DNA from: Aeromicrobium flavum
Lineage (GTDB): Bacteria > Actinomycetota > Actinomycetes > Propionibacteriales > Nocardioidaceae
Length of the DNA stretch: 64,000 nucleotides
Direction of reading: 5' to 3'
Assembly: GCF_007992115.1 (NCBI RefSeq)
Contig: NZ_BJZQ01000002.1
Location: forward strand, 1-64,000
Under the pieces are notes generated by a model. The model searched no databases. It saw only the letters and a list, made by a program, of their open reading frames with translations, and was not told the origin of the DNA. Positions within the stretch are counted from its first letter, which is position 1; each line of letters opens with the position of its first letter. Of this stretch, positions 53,794 through 62,600 are shown piece by piece. The translations under genes were made by a program, and so were the position numbers.

Positions 53794-54482
53794 GAACGGG
53801 TTTCGAGCAGGGCGCCGGGCTCGAGCGAGAGCAGCGTCGCCAGCTGCTCGGCCGTCCGGTCGGCACGCCGGTGGACGACGCCGCCCAGGCCCATCGCGTG
53901 GGCCGCGCGCACGTTGATCGCGAGGTCGTCGATCATCAGCGCCTCGGTGGGTGCGACGCCCAGTCGCTCGCACGCGATCCGGTACAGCTCGCGCGAGGGC
54001 TTGCGGACCCCCTCGGTCCCGGAGATCACCCGGACGTCGAACAGCGCCTCGAGGTCGTGCCCCGCGTAGCAGTCGCGGCCGAGGGAGTTCGAGACCAGAG
54101 CCACCGCGATCCCCCGCTCGCGCAGCTGCGAGACGACGGACCGCATCGCCTCGTCGGGCAGCAGGTCGCGCTGCATCCGCGCGATCAGCCCGGCCGGCTC
54201 GACCTCGACGCCCCGGGCGGCGAGCCCGCGGGCGACGGCCGCCTCGAACTCCTCGTCCTCGATGCGGCCGCACTCGTGCTCGACGAGCGCGGCGCTCGCA
54301 CCCTCGTCCTGCGCCACCACCTGGAGCAGCAGGTCCGGGTCGCCGCTGATCTCGCGGCTGCAGCGGGCGAAGGACGCGAAGACGCTCGTGGTCAGCACGC
54401 CGCCGAAGTCGAACAGGACCGCGCGCGGCGGATCCACCGACGCGAAGACGTCCTGCGGGGCCGCGTCGGCCGTCACGGTCAT
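53790..54482 (-). CDS. HAD family hydrolase (ACAD10/epoxide-hydrolase N-domain type)
   Basis: The 230-residue protein starts with an acidic tail, then LFDFGGVLT with nucleophile Asp25. The usual second Asp (DxD) is Gly27, as in YihX-type phosphatases and the HAD domain of ACAD10. SNSLG is motif II, RKPSRELY holds the Lys of motif III and MIDDLAINVRAA is motif IV. It could remove phosphate from the kinase product or a by-product. It overlaps the upstream ligase by 4 bases (ATGA). Confidence 0.88.
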   Translation of the reverse strand: MTVTADAAPQDVFASVDPPRAVLFDFGGVLTTSVFASFARCSREISGDPDLLLQVVAQDEGASAALVEHECGRIEDEEFEAAVARGLAARGVEVEPAGLIARMQRDLLPDEAMRSVVSQLRERGIAVALVSNSLGRDCYAGHDLEALFDVRVISGTEGVRKPSRELYRIACERLGVAPTEALMIDDLAINVRAAHAMGLGGVVHRRADRTAEQLATLLSLEPGALLETRS

Positions 54483-55990
54483 CGGGCGCGGGCCGCGGTG
54501 CGTGCGATCTCCAGCAGGCGGTCCTTGTCGATCGCCCGCTTCTGGATCTTGCCCGTGGCGCCCTTGGGCAGCGCGTCGACGAACGAGTAGATGCGCGGCA
54601 CCTTGTAGGCCGAGAGCCGCTCCTTGGCCCAGGCGCGCAGCTCCTCGCCGTTCAGCTCGTGGCCGGGCGCCGCCGCGATCACCGCCGCGATCTCCTCGCC
54701 GTAGTGCTCGTCCGGGATGCCCACCACGGCGACCTCGACGATGCCGGGGTGCTCGTAGAGCACCTCCTCGACCTCGCGCGGGTACACGTTGTACCCGCCG
54801 CGGATCACGAGGTCCTTCACGCGATCGACGATCGTCAGGTAGCCGTCGTCGTCGAGCGATCCGAGGTCGCCGGTCTTGAGCCAGCCGTCGACGAGCTCGC
54901 TCGCGGTGGCCTCGGGCCGGTTCCAGTACCCCTTCATGACCGTGGGGCCCTTGATGAAGACCTCGCCCACCTCGCCGGGCGCCAGTACGGCGCCCGTGGC
55001 GTCGCGCACCTCGACGACCGTGCCCGGCAGCGCCGGACCGGTGGTGCCGATGCGCTGCTCGCGGTTCAGGTCGTTGAAGGTCGCGGCGCCGGTGGTCTCG
55101 GTCAGGCCGTAGCCCTCCAGGACCGAGCAGCCGAACCGCTCGGTGAACGCCCGGATGACCTCGACCGGCAGTGAGGCGCCGCCGGAGGTGGCCATCCGCA
55201 GCGAGGCGAAGTCCTCCGGCGAGTAGTCGCCCTCCGCGTGCAGCATGGCGTTCCACATGGTCGGGACGCCGGACAGCGACGTGAGCCGGTCCGTCTTGAC
55301 CATGTCGAGCATCTTCACCGGGTCGAACGGGCTCAGCAGCGAGAACGAGGAGCCGACCGCGAGGGCGGTGTTCATGCACACCGCCTGGCCGAAGACGTGG
55401 AACAGCGGCAGCGCGGTGCCGAACCGGTCGTCGCCGCTGAGCTCGAGGACGGGCTGGAAGGAGTCCACCGTGGCGACGAGGTTGTTCGCCGTGAGCTCGG
55501 CGCCCTTCGGCCGTCCGGTCGTGCCGGACGTGTAGAGGATGATCGCGGTGTCGTCGGGGTCGTGCTCGTGGGCCTGCTCCAGCGGCTCGGCGTCGAAGGG
55601 GGCACCGGGCTCGACCTCCCAGAAGGGCAGCCCGCGCTGCTCGGCGGCGGTGCGCGCGGCGTCGGCGCACTCGTGCCAGGCGATCACCAGCGTGGCCCCC
55701 GAGTCGTCGAGGACGTACTCGATCTCGGGGACGGTCGACATGACGTTCATCGTCGTGACGGTCACGCCGGCGGCGTGCAGGCCGTAGTAGACCTCGGGGA
55801 ACTCGGGGATGGTCGGCGCGATGAAGAGCACCCGGTCGAGGGGCTGCAGGCCGGCCGCGCGGACGGCTCCGGCGACGCGCCGGTTGGTCTCGCGCAGCTG
55901 GCCGAAGGTGATGGTGCGGGGCGACCGGAGGGCCACCCGGTCGGGCTCGGCGTCGGCATGCGCCCAGACGCGGGAAACGATGTTGACCAT
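54479..55990 (-). CDS. AMP-dependent acyl-CoA synthetase/ligase 2
   Basis: The 503-residue ligase has YTSGTTGRPKGAELT, GYGLTETTGA, the hinge RVKDLVIRGGYNVYP and the catalytic Lys in LPKGATGKIQKR. It is a paralogue of the product at 46365, sharing TALPLFHVFGQ and GVPTMWNAMLHA. The ATG at 55990 has AAGGACG upstream and is preferred over an earlier one that would add 16 non-conserved residues. It leads the ligase-HAD pair under site I and faces the divergent thioesterase gene. Confidence 0.92.
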   Translation of the reverse strand: MVNIVSRVWAHADAEPDRVALRSPRTITFGQLRETNRRVAGAVRAAGLQPLDRVLFIAPTIPEFPEVYYGLHAAGVTVTTMNVMSTVPEIEYVLDDSGATLVIAWHECADAARTAAEQRGLPFWEVEPGAPFDAEPLEQAHEHDPDDTAIILYTSGTTGRPKGAELTANNLVATVDSFQPVLELSGDDRFGTALPLFHVFGQAVCMNTALAVGSSFSLLSPFDPVKMLDMVKTDRLTSLSGVPTMWNAMLHAEGDYSPEDFASLRMATSGGASLPVEVIRAFTERFGCSVLEGYGLTETTGAATFNDLNREQRIGTTGPALPGTVVEVRDATGAVLAPGEVGEVFIKGPTVMKGYWNRPEATASELVDGWLKTGDLGSLDDDGYLTIVDRVKDLVIRGGYNVYPREVEEVLYEHPGIVEVAVVGIPDEHYGEEIAAVIAAAPGHELNGEELRAWAKERLSAYKVPRIYSFVDALPKGATGKIQKRAIDKDRLLEIARTAARAR

Positions 55991-56042
55991 GTCGTCGTCC
56001 TTCAATCGCTGCGAGGCGTGACGCATGACGCGCGTCACAAAG

Positions 56043-56093
56043 TGAACTTGGTTTCAGTTTTAGCAGCCTAGCGCGAGGAGGGCCGCCACGGAA
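56043..56093 (-). promoter_or_regulatory. Promoter and operator of the ligase 2-HAD pair (site I)
   Basis: On the minus strand TTCCGT (56093-56088) and TAGGCT (56070-56065) are 17 bases apart, and TGAACTTGGTTTCAG (56043-56057) lies just downstream, as in site C. Confidence 0.6.
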
Positions 56094-56116
56094 CCCCGCC
56101 TACGTGCCGGGGTGAT

Positions 56117-56145
56117 CTGAAACGCGATTCAACTCTGGCTAGAGT
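56117..56145 (+). promoter_or_regulatory. Promoter and operator of the thioesterase gene (site J)
   Basis: CTGAAA (56117-56122) and TAGAGT (56140-56145) are 17 bases apart. TGAAACGCGATTCAA (56118-56132) overlaps the -35. The ATG is seven bases past the -10, so the message is likely leaderless. Confidence 0.7.
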
Positions 56146-56152
56146 GGCCGCC

Positions 56153-56656
56153 ATGACCACCGCCACCTGGCCCACCATCGACGACGTCTCCGGCCTGGGG
56201 ACCGCGCTCTCCCTCGTCGCGCCGCCCGAGTTCGAGGACGGCAACGGACACGTCAACGTCGGGCACTACTACCGGCTGCACATGGAGGCGGCCGACGCGG
56301 CGTTCACCGCGCTCGGCTTCGACGAGGCCTATCGCGACCGCACCGGCCACAGCGTCTTCAGCGTCGAGCACCACATCCGCTTCCACGACGAGTCCCTCGT
56401 CGGCGACGAGCTCTCGGTCCACCTGCGCATCCTCGGCGTCGCCCCGAAGGCGATCCACGGGCTGACGGTCGTGGTCAACCGCTCGCGCGGGACGATCGCC
56501 AACACCCTCGAGTTCCTCGAGCTGCATGTCGACCTCACCTCCCGACGCACGACGCCGATGCCCGACGACCTCACCGCGCTCCTGCACGACCGGGTCCGCG
56601 AGCACGAGGCCCTGCCGTGGTCGCTGCCGCTGGCGGGTCCGATGGGCGTGCGCTGA
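56153..56656 (+). CDS. Hotdog-fold acyl-CoA thioesterase (4HBT-like)
   Basis: The 167-residue protein has the hotdog helix NGHVNVGHYYRLHMEAADAA and FRFHDESLVGDEL-like RFHDESLVGDEL strands, as in 4-hydroxybenzoyl-CoA-type thioesterases. It would free CoA from stalled acyl-CoA or release an end product. It is the last island gene on this side, divergent from ligase 2. The ATG at 56153 is chosen on the leaderless promoter spacing. An in-frame GTG three codons earlier lies inside the -10. Confidence 0.85.
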   Translation: MTTATWPTIDDVSGLGTALSLVAPPEFEDGNGHVNVGHYYRLHMEAADAAFTALGFDEAYRDRTGHSVFSVEHHIRFHDESLVGDELSVHLRILGVAPKAIHGLTVVVNRSRGTIANTLEFLELHVDLTSRRTTPMPDDLTALLHDRVREHEALPWSLPLAGPMGVR

Positions 56657-56720
56657 GGATCGTCCGCACTGCACCGTCGCCGCGCCGCCGGTAGCGTCGT
56701 GGCGGTCAGGAGGTGGTGAG

Positions 56721-57218
56721 ATGGCGGACGCACCGGGCCCGGAGCGGACCCCCGACGGCCACTTCGTCGTGATCGACGGCCGCCGCTGGCGCGCCACCGA
56801 CCCCCACATCCCCGACCCCCTGCGTCAGGAGCTCGTCGACGAGCTGATGAGCGCCCGCCGGGCGGTCCGCGCGGGCGAGCCGGACGCTCGGGGCCGGGTC
56901 GGCGACGCCAAGGTCGCCCTCGGCGAGCGCGGCCACCCGTGGTGGGACGACCACACCGACGACACGCTGCGCGCCCGGGCCGAGGCGACCATCCGGGCAC
57001 TCCTGCGCAAGCGCGACGGCAAGACCATCTGCCCCAGCGACGTGGCCCGCGTCGTCGGCGGCTCCGACTGGCGGCAGTGGATGTCCGACGTGCGCGCCGT
57101 CGCCGACGCGCTCGCCGACGACGGCCGCGTCGTGATCACCCAGCGCGGCGAGCCGGTCGAGGCCGGCGCCGCGAAGGGACCGGTCCGGATCGGCCGCGGC
57201 GAGCGCTTCGACGCGTGA
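56721..57218 (+). CDS. DUF3253 family protein
   Basis: The 165-residue protein starts with a short conserved module, IDGRRWRATDPHIPDPLRQE. A DUF3253 domain follows (residues 95-155) with KTICPSDVARVVGGSDWRQ and DDGRVVITQRGEPV, which looks like a small winged-helix fold. The function is unknown. AGGAGGTG before the ATG is a near-perfect ribosome-binding site. It is outside the island regulon and runs convergent with the subtilase 6 bases away. Confidence 0.85.
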   Translation: MADAPGPERTPDGHFVVIDGRRWRATDPHIPDPLRQELVDELMSARRAVRAGEPDARGRVGDAKVALGERGHPWWDDHTDDTLRARAEATIRALLRKRDGKTICPSDVARVVGGSDWRQWMSDVRAVADALADDGRVVITQRGEPVEAGAAKGPVRIGRGERFDA

Positions 57219-57224
57219 GACCGC

Positions 57225-59270
57225 TCAGCGCGAGCGGACGACCTTGCTGCGCTGGGCCGAGGTGACCTTGCCGCTGCCGGAGTAGATCACGCGGATGCGG
57301 TGCTTGCCCTTCTTGAGCTTGCGCAGGGTGATCTTGACCTTGCCCTTGTTCTTCGACGTCAGCTTCTTCGACGCGATGCGCTTCTTGCCGTCGTAGACGC
57401 GGATCGTGCCGGTCGCGCGAACGTACGGCGCCTTGACCTTGACGGTGATCCTGGTCTTCTTCGACTTCTTGACCTTGGACGGCATCGAGAAGGACAGCCG
57501 CGACTTCGTCTTCACGAAAACCGAGCTCTGGTGGTAGATCCCGGCCGACCCGTTCGTCGCCGTCGCGCGGACGGTGACCCGCTGGCCGATGTCGGCCTTC
57601 GTGAGCCGGTAGGACGTCCCCGTGCGCACGGCGCGCGAGCCCCGGTACCAGGTCAGCTTGACCTGGGCGCCGTTGCGCCACGAGCCGGTCGTCGCTCGCA
57701 GGGTGCGGCCCGGACGAGGCGGCCCGGTCAGGCGCGGCGCACTCGTGGGCGCCTTGGCCGTCAGCACGCGGTGGGCGCTGACGACGCCCGAGCCGCACGC
57801 CGTGGTGGGGCAGTTCGCCGCGCGGCGTGCCGTCGACTTCAGCACGCGCTCGACGACGTCGGGGTGCGTGATGCCCACCGAGTAGGCGAGCGCCGCGACG
57901 CCGGACACCGCCGGCGCCGCCATGCTCGTGCCCGCCCGTTCCGCGTAGTTGTTCGTGCCCGGCTTGGTCGCGCCGGCGTTGAAGGTCGAGATGATGTTGT
58001 TGCCCGGGAGGTCGCCGTCCTCACCCGAGCCGCCGGGCGCTGCAAGGTCGATCCCACGGCCGAAATTCGAGTAGGACGCCCTCGTGCCGTCTTTCTTGGT
58101 CGCGGCAACCCCAATGAACCCGGGGCAGACCGACGGCACGTTGTAGGCGTGGTTGCTGCCGTTGTTGCCGGCGGCGGCGACGATCGTCGATCCGCGCTTG
58201 CGCGCGATGGCAGCAACGTCGCCGTAGAACTTGCATGCACTCCGGGTCCACTGCGCTGCATGCTCTCGGTCCGTGCCGTTCCAGCTGCCCAGAGAGAGGT
58301 TGATGACCTTCGAGGGCGTGCGGTTGACCGGGATGGTGCCGTGCTGACCGCCGTCGTAGCCCGTGACGTTCGCGCCCGACGCCCAAAGGATTCCCATGGC
58401 GATGTCCCAGTCGGTGCCGCCGCAGCGCCCCAGTACCCGGACGGGCTGAACCTTCACGCCCGGCGCGACGCCCGCGACGCCGATGCGGTTGTTTCGCTTC
58501 GCTGCGATCGTGCCTGCAACGTGCGTGCCATGCCATGTGCTTCTCGGTGACCCCGCGCAGCGACTGGCACCGTCCCAATCGCCCGGGTCCGCCGGGTTCG
58601 AATCCCAACCGTTGCCGTCGTTCGCGAAGTAGAAGGTGTTGCGGAACCGGATGCGAGTACAAAATTCGTTGGCGCATTCGTAGTCGCGGTCGACGAAGTC
58701 GCGACCGGCGACGTACTGGCCGGCGAGGTCGGGGTGGTTGGTGAGCAGGCCCGTGTCCACGACGGCGACGCGCACGCCGGCGCTGCCGGTCGTGAGGTCC
58801 CAGGCCTTGTTGGCCTCGACGCCCCACGTGCCGGTGAGGTTCCACAGGCGACCGTTGGTGAAGTACGGGTCGTTCGCGGTGGCGGACGGCATGCGCACGC
58901 CGTTGGGCACGGCCCACGCGACGTCCGGGTTGTCCTGCAACTGCTCGATCGCGTCGTCCAGGTCGGCCGCGTCGACCTGCTCCGACAGCTCGAGCAGGCC
59001 CATCTCGCCCGGACCGGACGCCGTCTCGGCCACGCCCACGTCGTCGGGCAGCTCGGCCGCGACGTCGTCGACCAGGTCCGAGACCGACGAGTCGGCCTCG
59101 TCGGTGAGCTTGACGATGAGGCCGCGCGCCGGCTGGGCGATCTCCTCGGTGTTCAGCGGCCCGTCGGCGGGCGCCTCCGCCGCGACGGCGGACAGGGCAC
59201 CGGCCGCGAGGGCGAACGTCGTCACCAGCGGGACGACGAGCGTGAGTGGACGGCGCAGACGCTGCGTCAT
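57225..59270 (-). CDS. Secreted S8 subtilisin-like serine protease
   Basis: The 681-residue precursor has a signal peptide (about residues 1-31) and an inhibitor-like propeptide to about 125. The S8 domain carries Asp172 in VAVVDTG, His247 in HGTHVAGT and Ser449 in GTSMAAPAVSG. Extra Cys pairs and a YFANDGNGWDSNPADPGDWD insert resemble large actinobacterial S8 proteases. The C-terminal 170 residues hold a PxGxTLRATTGSW-type beta domain and a Lys-rich strand set (KKSKKTRITVKV), probably for wall or polymer binding. It likely degrades extracellular protein. It faces rplQ across a 163-base gap. Confidence 0.92.
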   Translation of the reverse strand: MTQRLRRPLTLVVPLVTTFALAAGALSAVAAEAPADGPLNTEEIAQPARGLIVKLTDEADSSVSDLVDDVAAELPDDVGVAETASGPGEMGLLELSEQVDAADLDDAIEQLQDNPDVAWAVPNGVRMPSATANDPYFTNGRLWNLTGTWGVEANKAWDLTTGSAGVRVAVVDTGLLTNHPDLAGQYVAGRDFVDRDYECANEFCTRIRFRNTFYFANDGNGWDSNPADPGDWDGASRCAGSPRSTWHGTHVAGTIAAKRNNRIGVAGVAPGVKVQPVRVLGRCGGTDWDIAMGILWASGANVTGYDGGQHGTIPVNRTPSKVINLSLGSWNGTDREHAAQWTRSACKFYGDVAAIARKRGSTIVAAAGNNGSNHAYNVPSVCPGFIGVAATKKDGTRASYSNFGRGIDLAAPGGSGEDGDLPGNNIISTFNAGATKPGTNNYAERAGTSMAAPAVSGVAALAYSVGITHPDVVERVLKSTARRAANCPTTACGSGVVSAHRVLTAKAPTSAPRLTGPPRPGRTLRATTGSWRNGAQVKLTWYRGSRAVRTGTSYRLTKADIGQRVTVRATATNGSAGIYHQSSVFVKTKSRLSFSMPSKVKKSKKTRITVKVKAPYVRATGTIRVYDGKKRIASKKLTSKNKGKVKITLRKLKKGKHRIRVIYSGSGKVTSAQRSKVVRSR

Positions 59271-59392
59271 GGTGGGCCTTCCCCGAGTCATCGGCCACCT
59301 CGCCTCTGAGGGGCCACGTGAGCATATCCCGAAACGAGCGGCGATTCCGCCTCGACCGCCCAGTCGGTCGATCCTCGCCCGGACACGACGAA

Positions 59393-59418
59393 GCGCCCAC
59401 CCCCGACGGGATGGGCGC
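59393..59418 (-). terminator. Probable terminator of the rpsM-rpoA-rplQ operon
   Basis: The 7-base arms GCGCCCA and TGGGCGC flank a 12-base loop, 16 bases past the rplQ stop. This is a modest hairpin. Confidence 0.5.
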
Positions 59419-59433
59419 CGCGTGCGAAGCGTG

Positions 59434-59982
59434 TTACTTGGTCTCGTCCTCGGCGGCCGCGGGGGCCTCCTCGACGGGAGCCTCGGTGACCTCGGCGGTC
59501 TCCTGGGCGGGAGCCTCGGTGGTCTCCTCCGGCGCGGTCTCGTCGGTCACGGTCTCCTCGACCGGGGCCTCCTCGACCGGGGCGGCCTCGGCGCGCGGAG
59601 CCTTCGGCGCCGAAGCGTCGAACTCCTTGGCCTCGACGATCTCGATGACGGCCATGGGGGCGTTGTCGCCCTTGCGCGGACCGATCTTCGTGATGCGCGT
59701 GTAGCCGCCGGGACGGCTGGCCATGGCCGGGCCGATCTCGGTGAACAGCGTGTGCAGGACACCCTTGTCACGGATGACCTTGACGACGTGGCGGCGGTTG
59801 GCCACCGTGTCGGTCTTGGCCTTCGTGATGAGGTGCTCGGCGTACGGGCGCAGGCGCTTGGCCTTCGCCTCGGTCGTCGTGATGCGACCGTGCTCGAACA
59901 GGCTCTGGGCCAGGTTCGCCAGGATCAGCCGCTGGTGCGAGGGGCTGCCGCCGAGGCGAGGACCCTTGGTGGGGGTAGGCAT
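59434..59982 (-). CDS. rplQ: 50S ribosomal protein L17 with acidic tail
   Basis: L17 lies near the peptide exit tunnel. Residues 1-118 are the L17 domain, from [18 protein letters not shown] to [12 protein letters not shown]. The remaining 60 residues are Ala/Pro/Glu/Thr-rich and acidic, a long tail seen in many actinobacteria. It ends the operon. In many actinobacteria truA follows directly, but here truA is 40 kb away and the subtilase lies next. Confidence 0.97.
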   Translation of the reverse strand: MPTPTKGPRLGGSPSHQRLILANLAQSLFEHGRITTTEAKAKRLRPYAEHLITKAKTDTVANRRHVVKVIRDKGVLHTLFTEIGPAMASRPGGYTRITKIGPRKGDNAPMAVIEIVEAKEFDASAPKAPRAEAAPVEEAPVEETVTDETAPEETTEAPAQETAEVTEAPVEEAPAAAEDETK

Positions 59983-60016
59983 GTCGTTACTCCTGAATCA
60001 GTGGTGTCAGAGCAGT

Positions 60017-61027
60017 TCAGTACTGCTCGTCCTCGGCGAATCCGGCGTCCTCGTCGAACGTGTCGATGACGGCGGACGGATCGAAGCCGGACGGGCTGTC
60101 CTTGAGCGACAGACCCAGCTCGGCGAGCTTGGCCTTGACCTCGTCGATCGACTTCGACCCGAAGTTGCGGATGTCCAGCAGGTCCTGCTCGCTGCGCGTG
60201 ATGAGCTCACCCACGGTGTGGATGCCCTCGCGCTTGAGGCAGTTGTAGGAACGGACCGTGAAGTCCAGGTCCTCGATCGCCAGCGCCAGGTCGGCCGCCA
60301 GCTGCTCGTCGACGGGCGACGGGCCGATGTCGATGCCCTCGGCCTCGACGTTGAGCTCGCGCGCCAGGCCGAACAGCTCGACCAGGGTCGAACCGGCCGA
60401 CGCGATCGCGTCGCGCGGCAGGATCGAGGACTTGGTCTCGACATCGATGATCAGCTTGTCGAAGTCGGTGCGCTGCTCGACACGGGTGGCCTCGACCTTG
60501 TAGGTGACCTTCAGCACGGGGCTGTAGATCGAGTCGACCGGCATGCGGCCAATCTCCTCGTCGCCGGTCTTGTTCTGGACGGCGGAGACGTAGCCGCGGC
60601 CACGCTCGACGACCAGCTCGATCTCGAGGCGAGCCTTGTCGTTCAGGGTCGCGACGTGCAGGTCCGGGTTGTGGACCTCCACACCGGCCGGCGGGGTGAT
60701 GGCGGCGGCGGTGACGTCACCGGCCGAGTCGGCCCGCAGGTACATGACGACGGGCTCGTCGATCGTGGAGGACACGACGAGGTTCTTCAGGTTGAGGATG
60801 ATCTCGGTGACGTCCTCGGTGACGCCCTCGATGGTCGAGAACTCGTGGAGGACGCCGTCGATCTTGATCGACGTGACGGCCGCACCCGGGATCGACGACA
60901 GCAGCGTGCGACGCAGCGAGTTGCCGAGGGTGTAGCCGAATCCGGGCTCGAGGGGCTCGATGACGAACCGCGAACGGAACTCGTCGACGACCTCTTCGGA
61001 CAGGACGGGGCGCTGGGCGATCAGCAT
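60017..61027 (-). CDS. rpoA: RNA polymerase alpha subunit
   Basis: RpoA dimerises to nucleate RNA polymerase, and its C-terminal domain touches UP elements and activators. The 336-residue product has the N-terminal assembly domain with [22 protein letters not shown] linker rich in Pro follows, then the C-terminal domain with [17 protein letters not shown] and [19 protein letters not shown]. It lies between rpsD and rplQ with short gaps, in the standard order. Confidence 0.98.
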   Translation of the reverse strand: MLIAQRPVLSEEVVDEFRSRFVIEPLEPGFGYTLGNSLRRTLLSSIPGAAVTSIKIDGVLHEFSTIEGVTEDVTEIILNLKNLVVSSTIDEPVVMYLRADSAGDVTAAAITPPAGVEVHNPDLHVATLNDKARLEIELVVERGRGYVSAVQNKTGDEEIGRMPVDSIYSPVLKVTYKVEATRVEQRTDFDKLIIDVETKSSILPRDAIASAGSTLVELFGLARELNVEAEGIDIGPSPVDEQLAADLALAIEDLDFTVRSYNCLKREGIHTVGELITRSEQDLLDIRNFGSKSIDEVKAKLAELGLSLKDSPSGFDPSAVIDTFDEDAGFAEDEQY

Positions 61028-61091
61028 GGTGTTCTTTCCTTTCCGGACCCACCGCTATTTGAGGGCCGGTTGGTGGAGCGAGTGAGAAGGA

Positions 61092-61700
61092 TCAGATCTT
61101 CGAGTAGAACTCGACGATGAGCTGTTCCTGGATCGGGACGACGATCTGCTCACGCACGGGCTTGCTGTGCACGAGGATGCGACCACGATCGGGCGAGACG
61201 TCGAGCCAACCGGGAACGGTGTCGGCGTCGTGGGTCTCGCGGGCGACGATGAACGGCGTCGTCTCCAGGCTCTTGGGCTTGACATCGATGATGTCGTGCT
61301 TGCTGACCTGGAAGGACGGGATGTTCGTCTTCACGCCGTTGACCAGGAAGTGACCGTGGGTCACCAGCTGGCGGGCGTGACGGCGCGTGCGGGCCAGGCC
61401 GGAGCGGTAGACGACGTTGTCGAGCCGGCTCTCCAGCAGGGTCAACAGGTTGTCACCGGTCTTGCCGGGGCGGCGCGACGCGAGCTCGTAGTACTTGCGG
61501 AACTGCTTCTCGAGGACGCCGTAGGTGTAACGCGCCTTCTGCTTCTCCTGCAGCTGGGTGCGGTACTCCGACTCCTTGACGCGGGTGCGGCCGTGCTGGC
61601 CGGGCGCGTACGGACGGCGCTCGAAGGCCTTGTCCCCACCGACGAGGTCGACGCCGTAACGGCGCGACTTCTTGGTGAGAGGTCCGGTGTAACGGGCCAT
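61092..61700 (-). CDS. rpsD: 30S ribosomal protein S4
   Basis: S4 nucleates the 30S body by binding the 5' domain of 16S rRNA. The 202-residue product starts MARYTGPLTKKSRRYGVDL and has the S4 RNA-binding motif in SRLDNVVYRSGLARTRRHAR. The Cys residues of zinc-binding S4 proteins are absent, so this is a C-minus form. It follows rpsK by 36 bases. Confidence 0.98.
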   Translation of the reverse strand: MARYTGPLTKKSRRYGVDLVGGDKAFERRPYAPGQHGRTRVKESEYRTQLQEKQKARYTYGVLEKQFRKYYELASRRPGKTGDNLLTLLESRLDNVVYRSGLARTRRHARQLVTHGHFLVNGVKTNIPSFQVSKHDIIDVKPKSLETTPFIVARETHDADTVPGWLDVSPDRGRILVHSKPVREQIVVPIQEQLIVEFYSKI

Positions 61701-61736
61701 GGTTGATTACTCCTTGAAGAAAAAGTCGACGACGCG

Positions 61737-62135
61737 TCAGAGACGACGGTGCTTGGGCGGACGGCAGCCGTTGTGGGGGCTGGGGGTCACATCAGAGATG
61801 GTGCCGACCTCGAGGCCGACGCCGCTGAGCGACCGGATCGCCGTCTCGCGTCCGGAGCCGGGGCCCTTGACGAAGACGTCGACCTTCTTCATGCCGTGGT
61901 CCATCGCAGCCTTGCCGGCGGCCTCGGCGGCCATGCCGGCGGCGTACGGCGTCGACTTGCGCGAGCCCTTGAAGCCGACGGTTCCGCCGGAGGCCCACGC
62001 GATCACCGCACCGCTGGGGTCGGTGATCGTCACGTGCGTGTTGTTGAACGTGCTCTTGATGTGGGCCTCGCCCTGAACGACGTTCTTCTTTTCCTTGCGG
62101 CGCACCTTCTTGGCGCCGGAGTTCTTCGGGGGCAT
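61737..62135 (-). CDS. rpsK: 30S ribosomal protein S11
   Basis: S11 forms part of the platform and the E site. The 132-residue product has the typical Lys/Arg-rich N-terminal extension, [18 protein letters not shown] and the terminal [13 protein letters not shown]. It follows rpsM by 8 bases. Confidence 0.98.
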   Translation of the reverse strand: MPPKNSGAKKVRRKEKKNVVQGEAHIKSTFNNTHVTITDPSGAVIAWASGGTVGFKGSRKSTPYAAGMAAEAAGKAAMDHGMKKVDVFVKGPGSGRETAIRSLSGVGLEVGTISDVTPSPHNGCRPPKHRRL

Positions 62136-62143
62136 CGGCTACC

Positions 62144-62512
62144 TCACTTCTTCTTTCCGGCGACGGTGCGCTTGGGGCCCTTGCGGGTGCGCGCGTTGGT
62201 CTTGGTGCGCTGGCCGCGAACGGGCAGGTGCGCACGGTGACGGCGGCCCTGGTACGAGCCGATCTCCATCTTGCGGCGAATGTCCGCGGTGACCTCGCGG
62301 CGCAGGTCACCCTCGACCTGGTAGTTCGCCTCGATGTGGTCACGGAGTGCGACGAGCTGGTCGTCGTTCAACTCGTGAACGCGGGTGTTGGGGTCGATGC
62401 CGGTGGCGGCGAGGGTCTCGATCGCACGAGTGCGACCGACACCGAAGATGTACGTGAGTCCGATCACCACGCGCTTTTCGCGCGGCAGATCCACTCCGAC
62501 GAGGCGTGCCAT
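62144..62512 (-). CDS. rpsM: 30S ribosomal protein S13
   Basis: S13 contacts the P-site tRNA and the large-subunit bridges. The 122-residue product has [37 protein letters not shown] and the basic tail [19 protein letters not shown]. It lies 172 bases past rpmJ, a gap that holds two hairpins. Confidence 0.98.
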   Translation of the reverse strand: MARLVGVDLPREKRVVIGLTYIFGVGRTRAIETLAATGIDPNTRVHELNDDQLVALRDHIEANYQVEGDLRREVTADIRRKMEIGSYQGRRHRAHLPVRGQRTKTNARTRKGPKRTVAGKKK

Positions 62513-62561
62513 GTGCTGGCAGTTCCTTTCGGTTCGGCAGAGGTGTCGTCACCTGGGGCAT

Positions 62562-62600
62562 CCCGATCGCCTCGATCGGGCTCCGGCCTCTGCGCCGGAG
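62562..62600 (-). other. Two adjacent hairpins between rpmJ and rpsM
   Basis: CCCGATCG/CGATCGGG (62562-62580) and CTCCGGC/GCCGGAG (62581-62600) abut each other in a 172-base gap inside the operon. They may modulate transcription or binding of a ribosomal protein. No known leader motif was recognised. Confidence 0.45.

Noticed and set aside
27580-56656. Steroid (KstR-type) regulon
   Set aside because: The palindromes do not match the mycobacterial KstR or KstR2 operator patterns, and no steroid-ring genes are present, although the heteromeric dehydrogenase pair recalls steroid side-chain enzymes.
58595-58606. GGTTCGAATCCC, like a tRNA T-arm
   Set aside because: It lies inside the subtilase coding region and no acceptor, D or anticodon stems can be formed around it.
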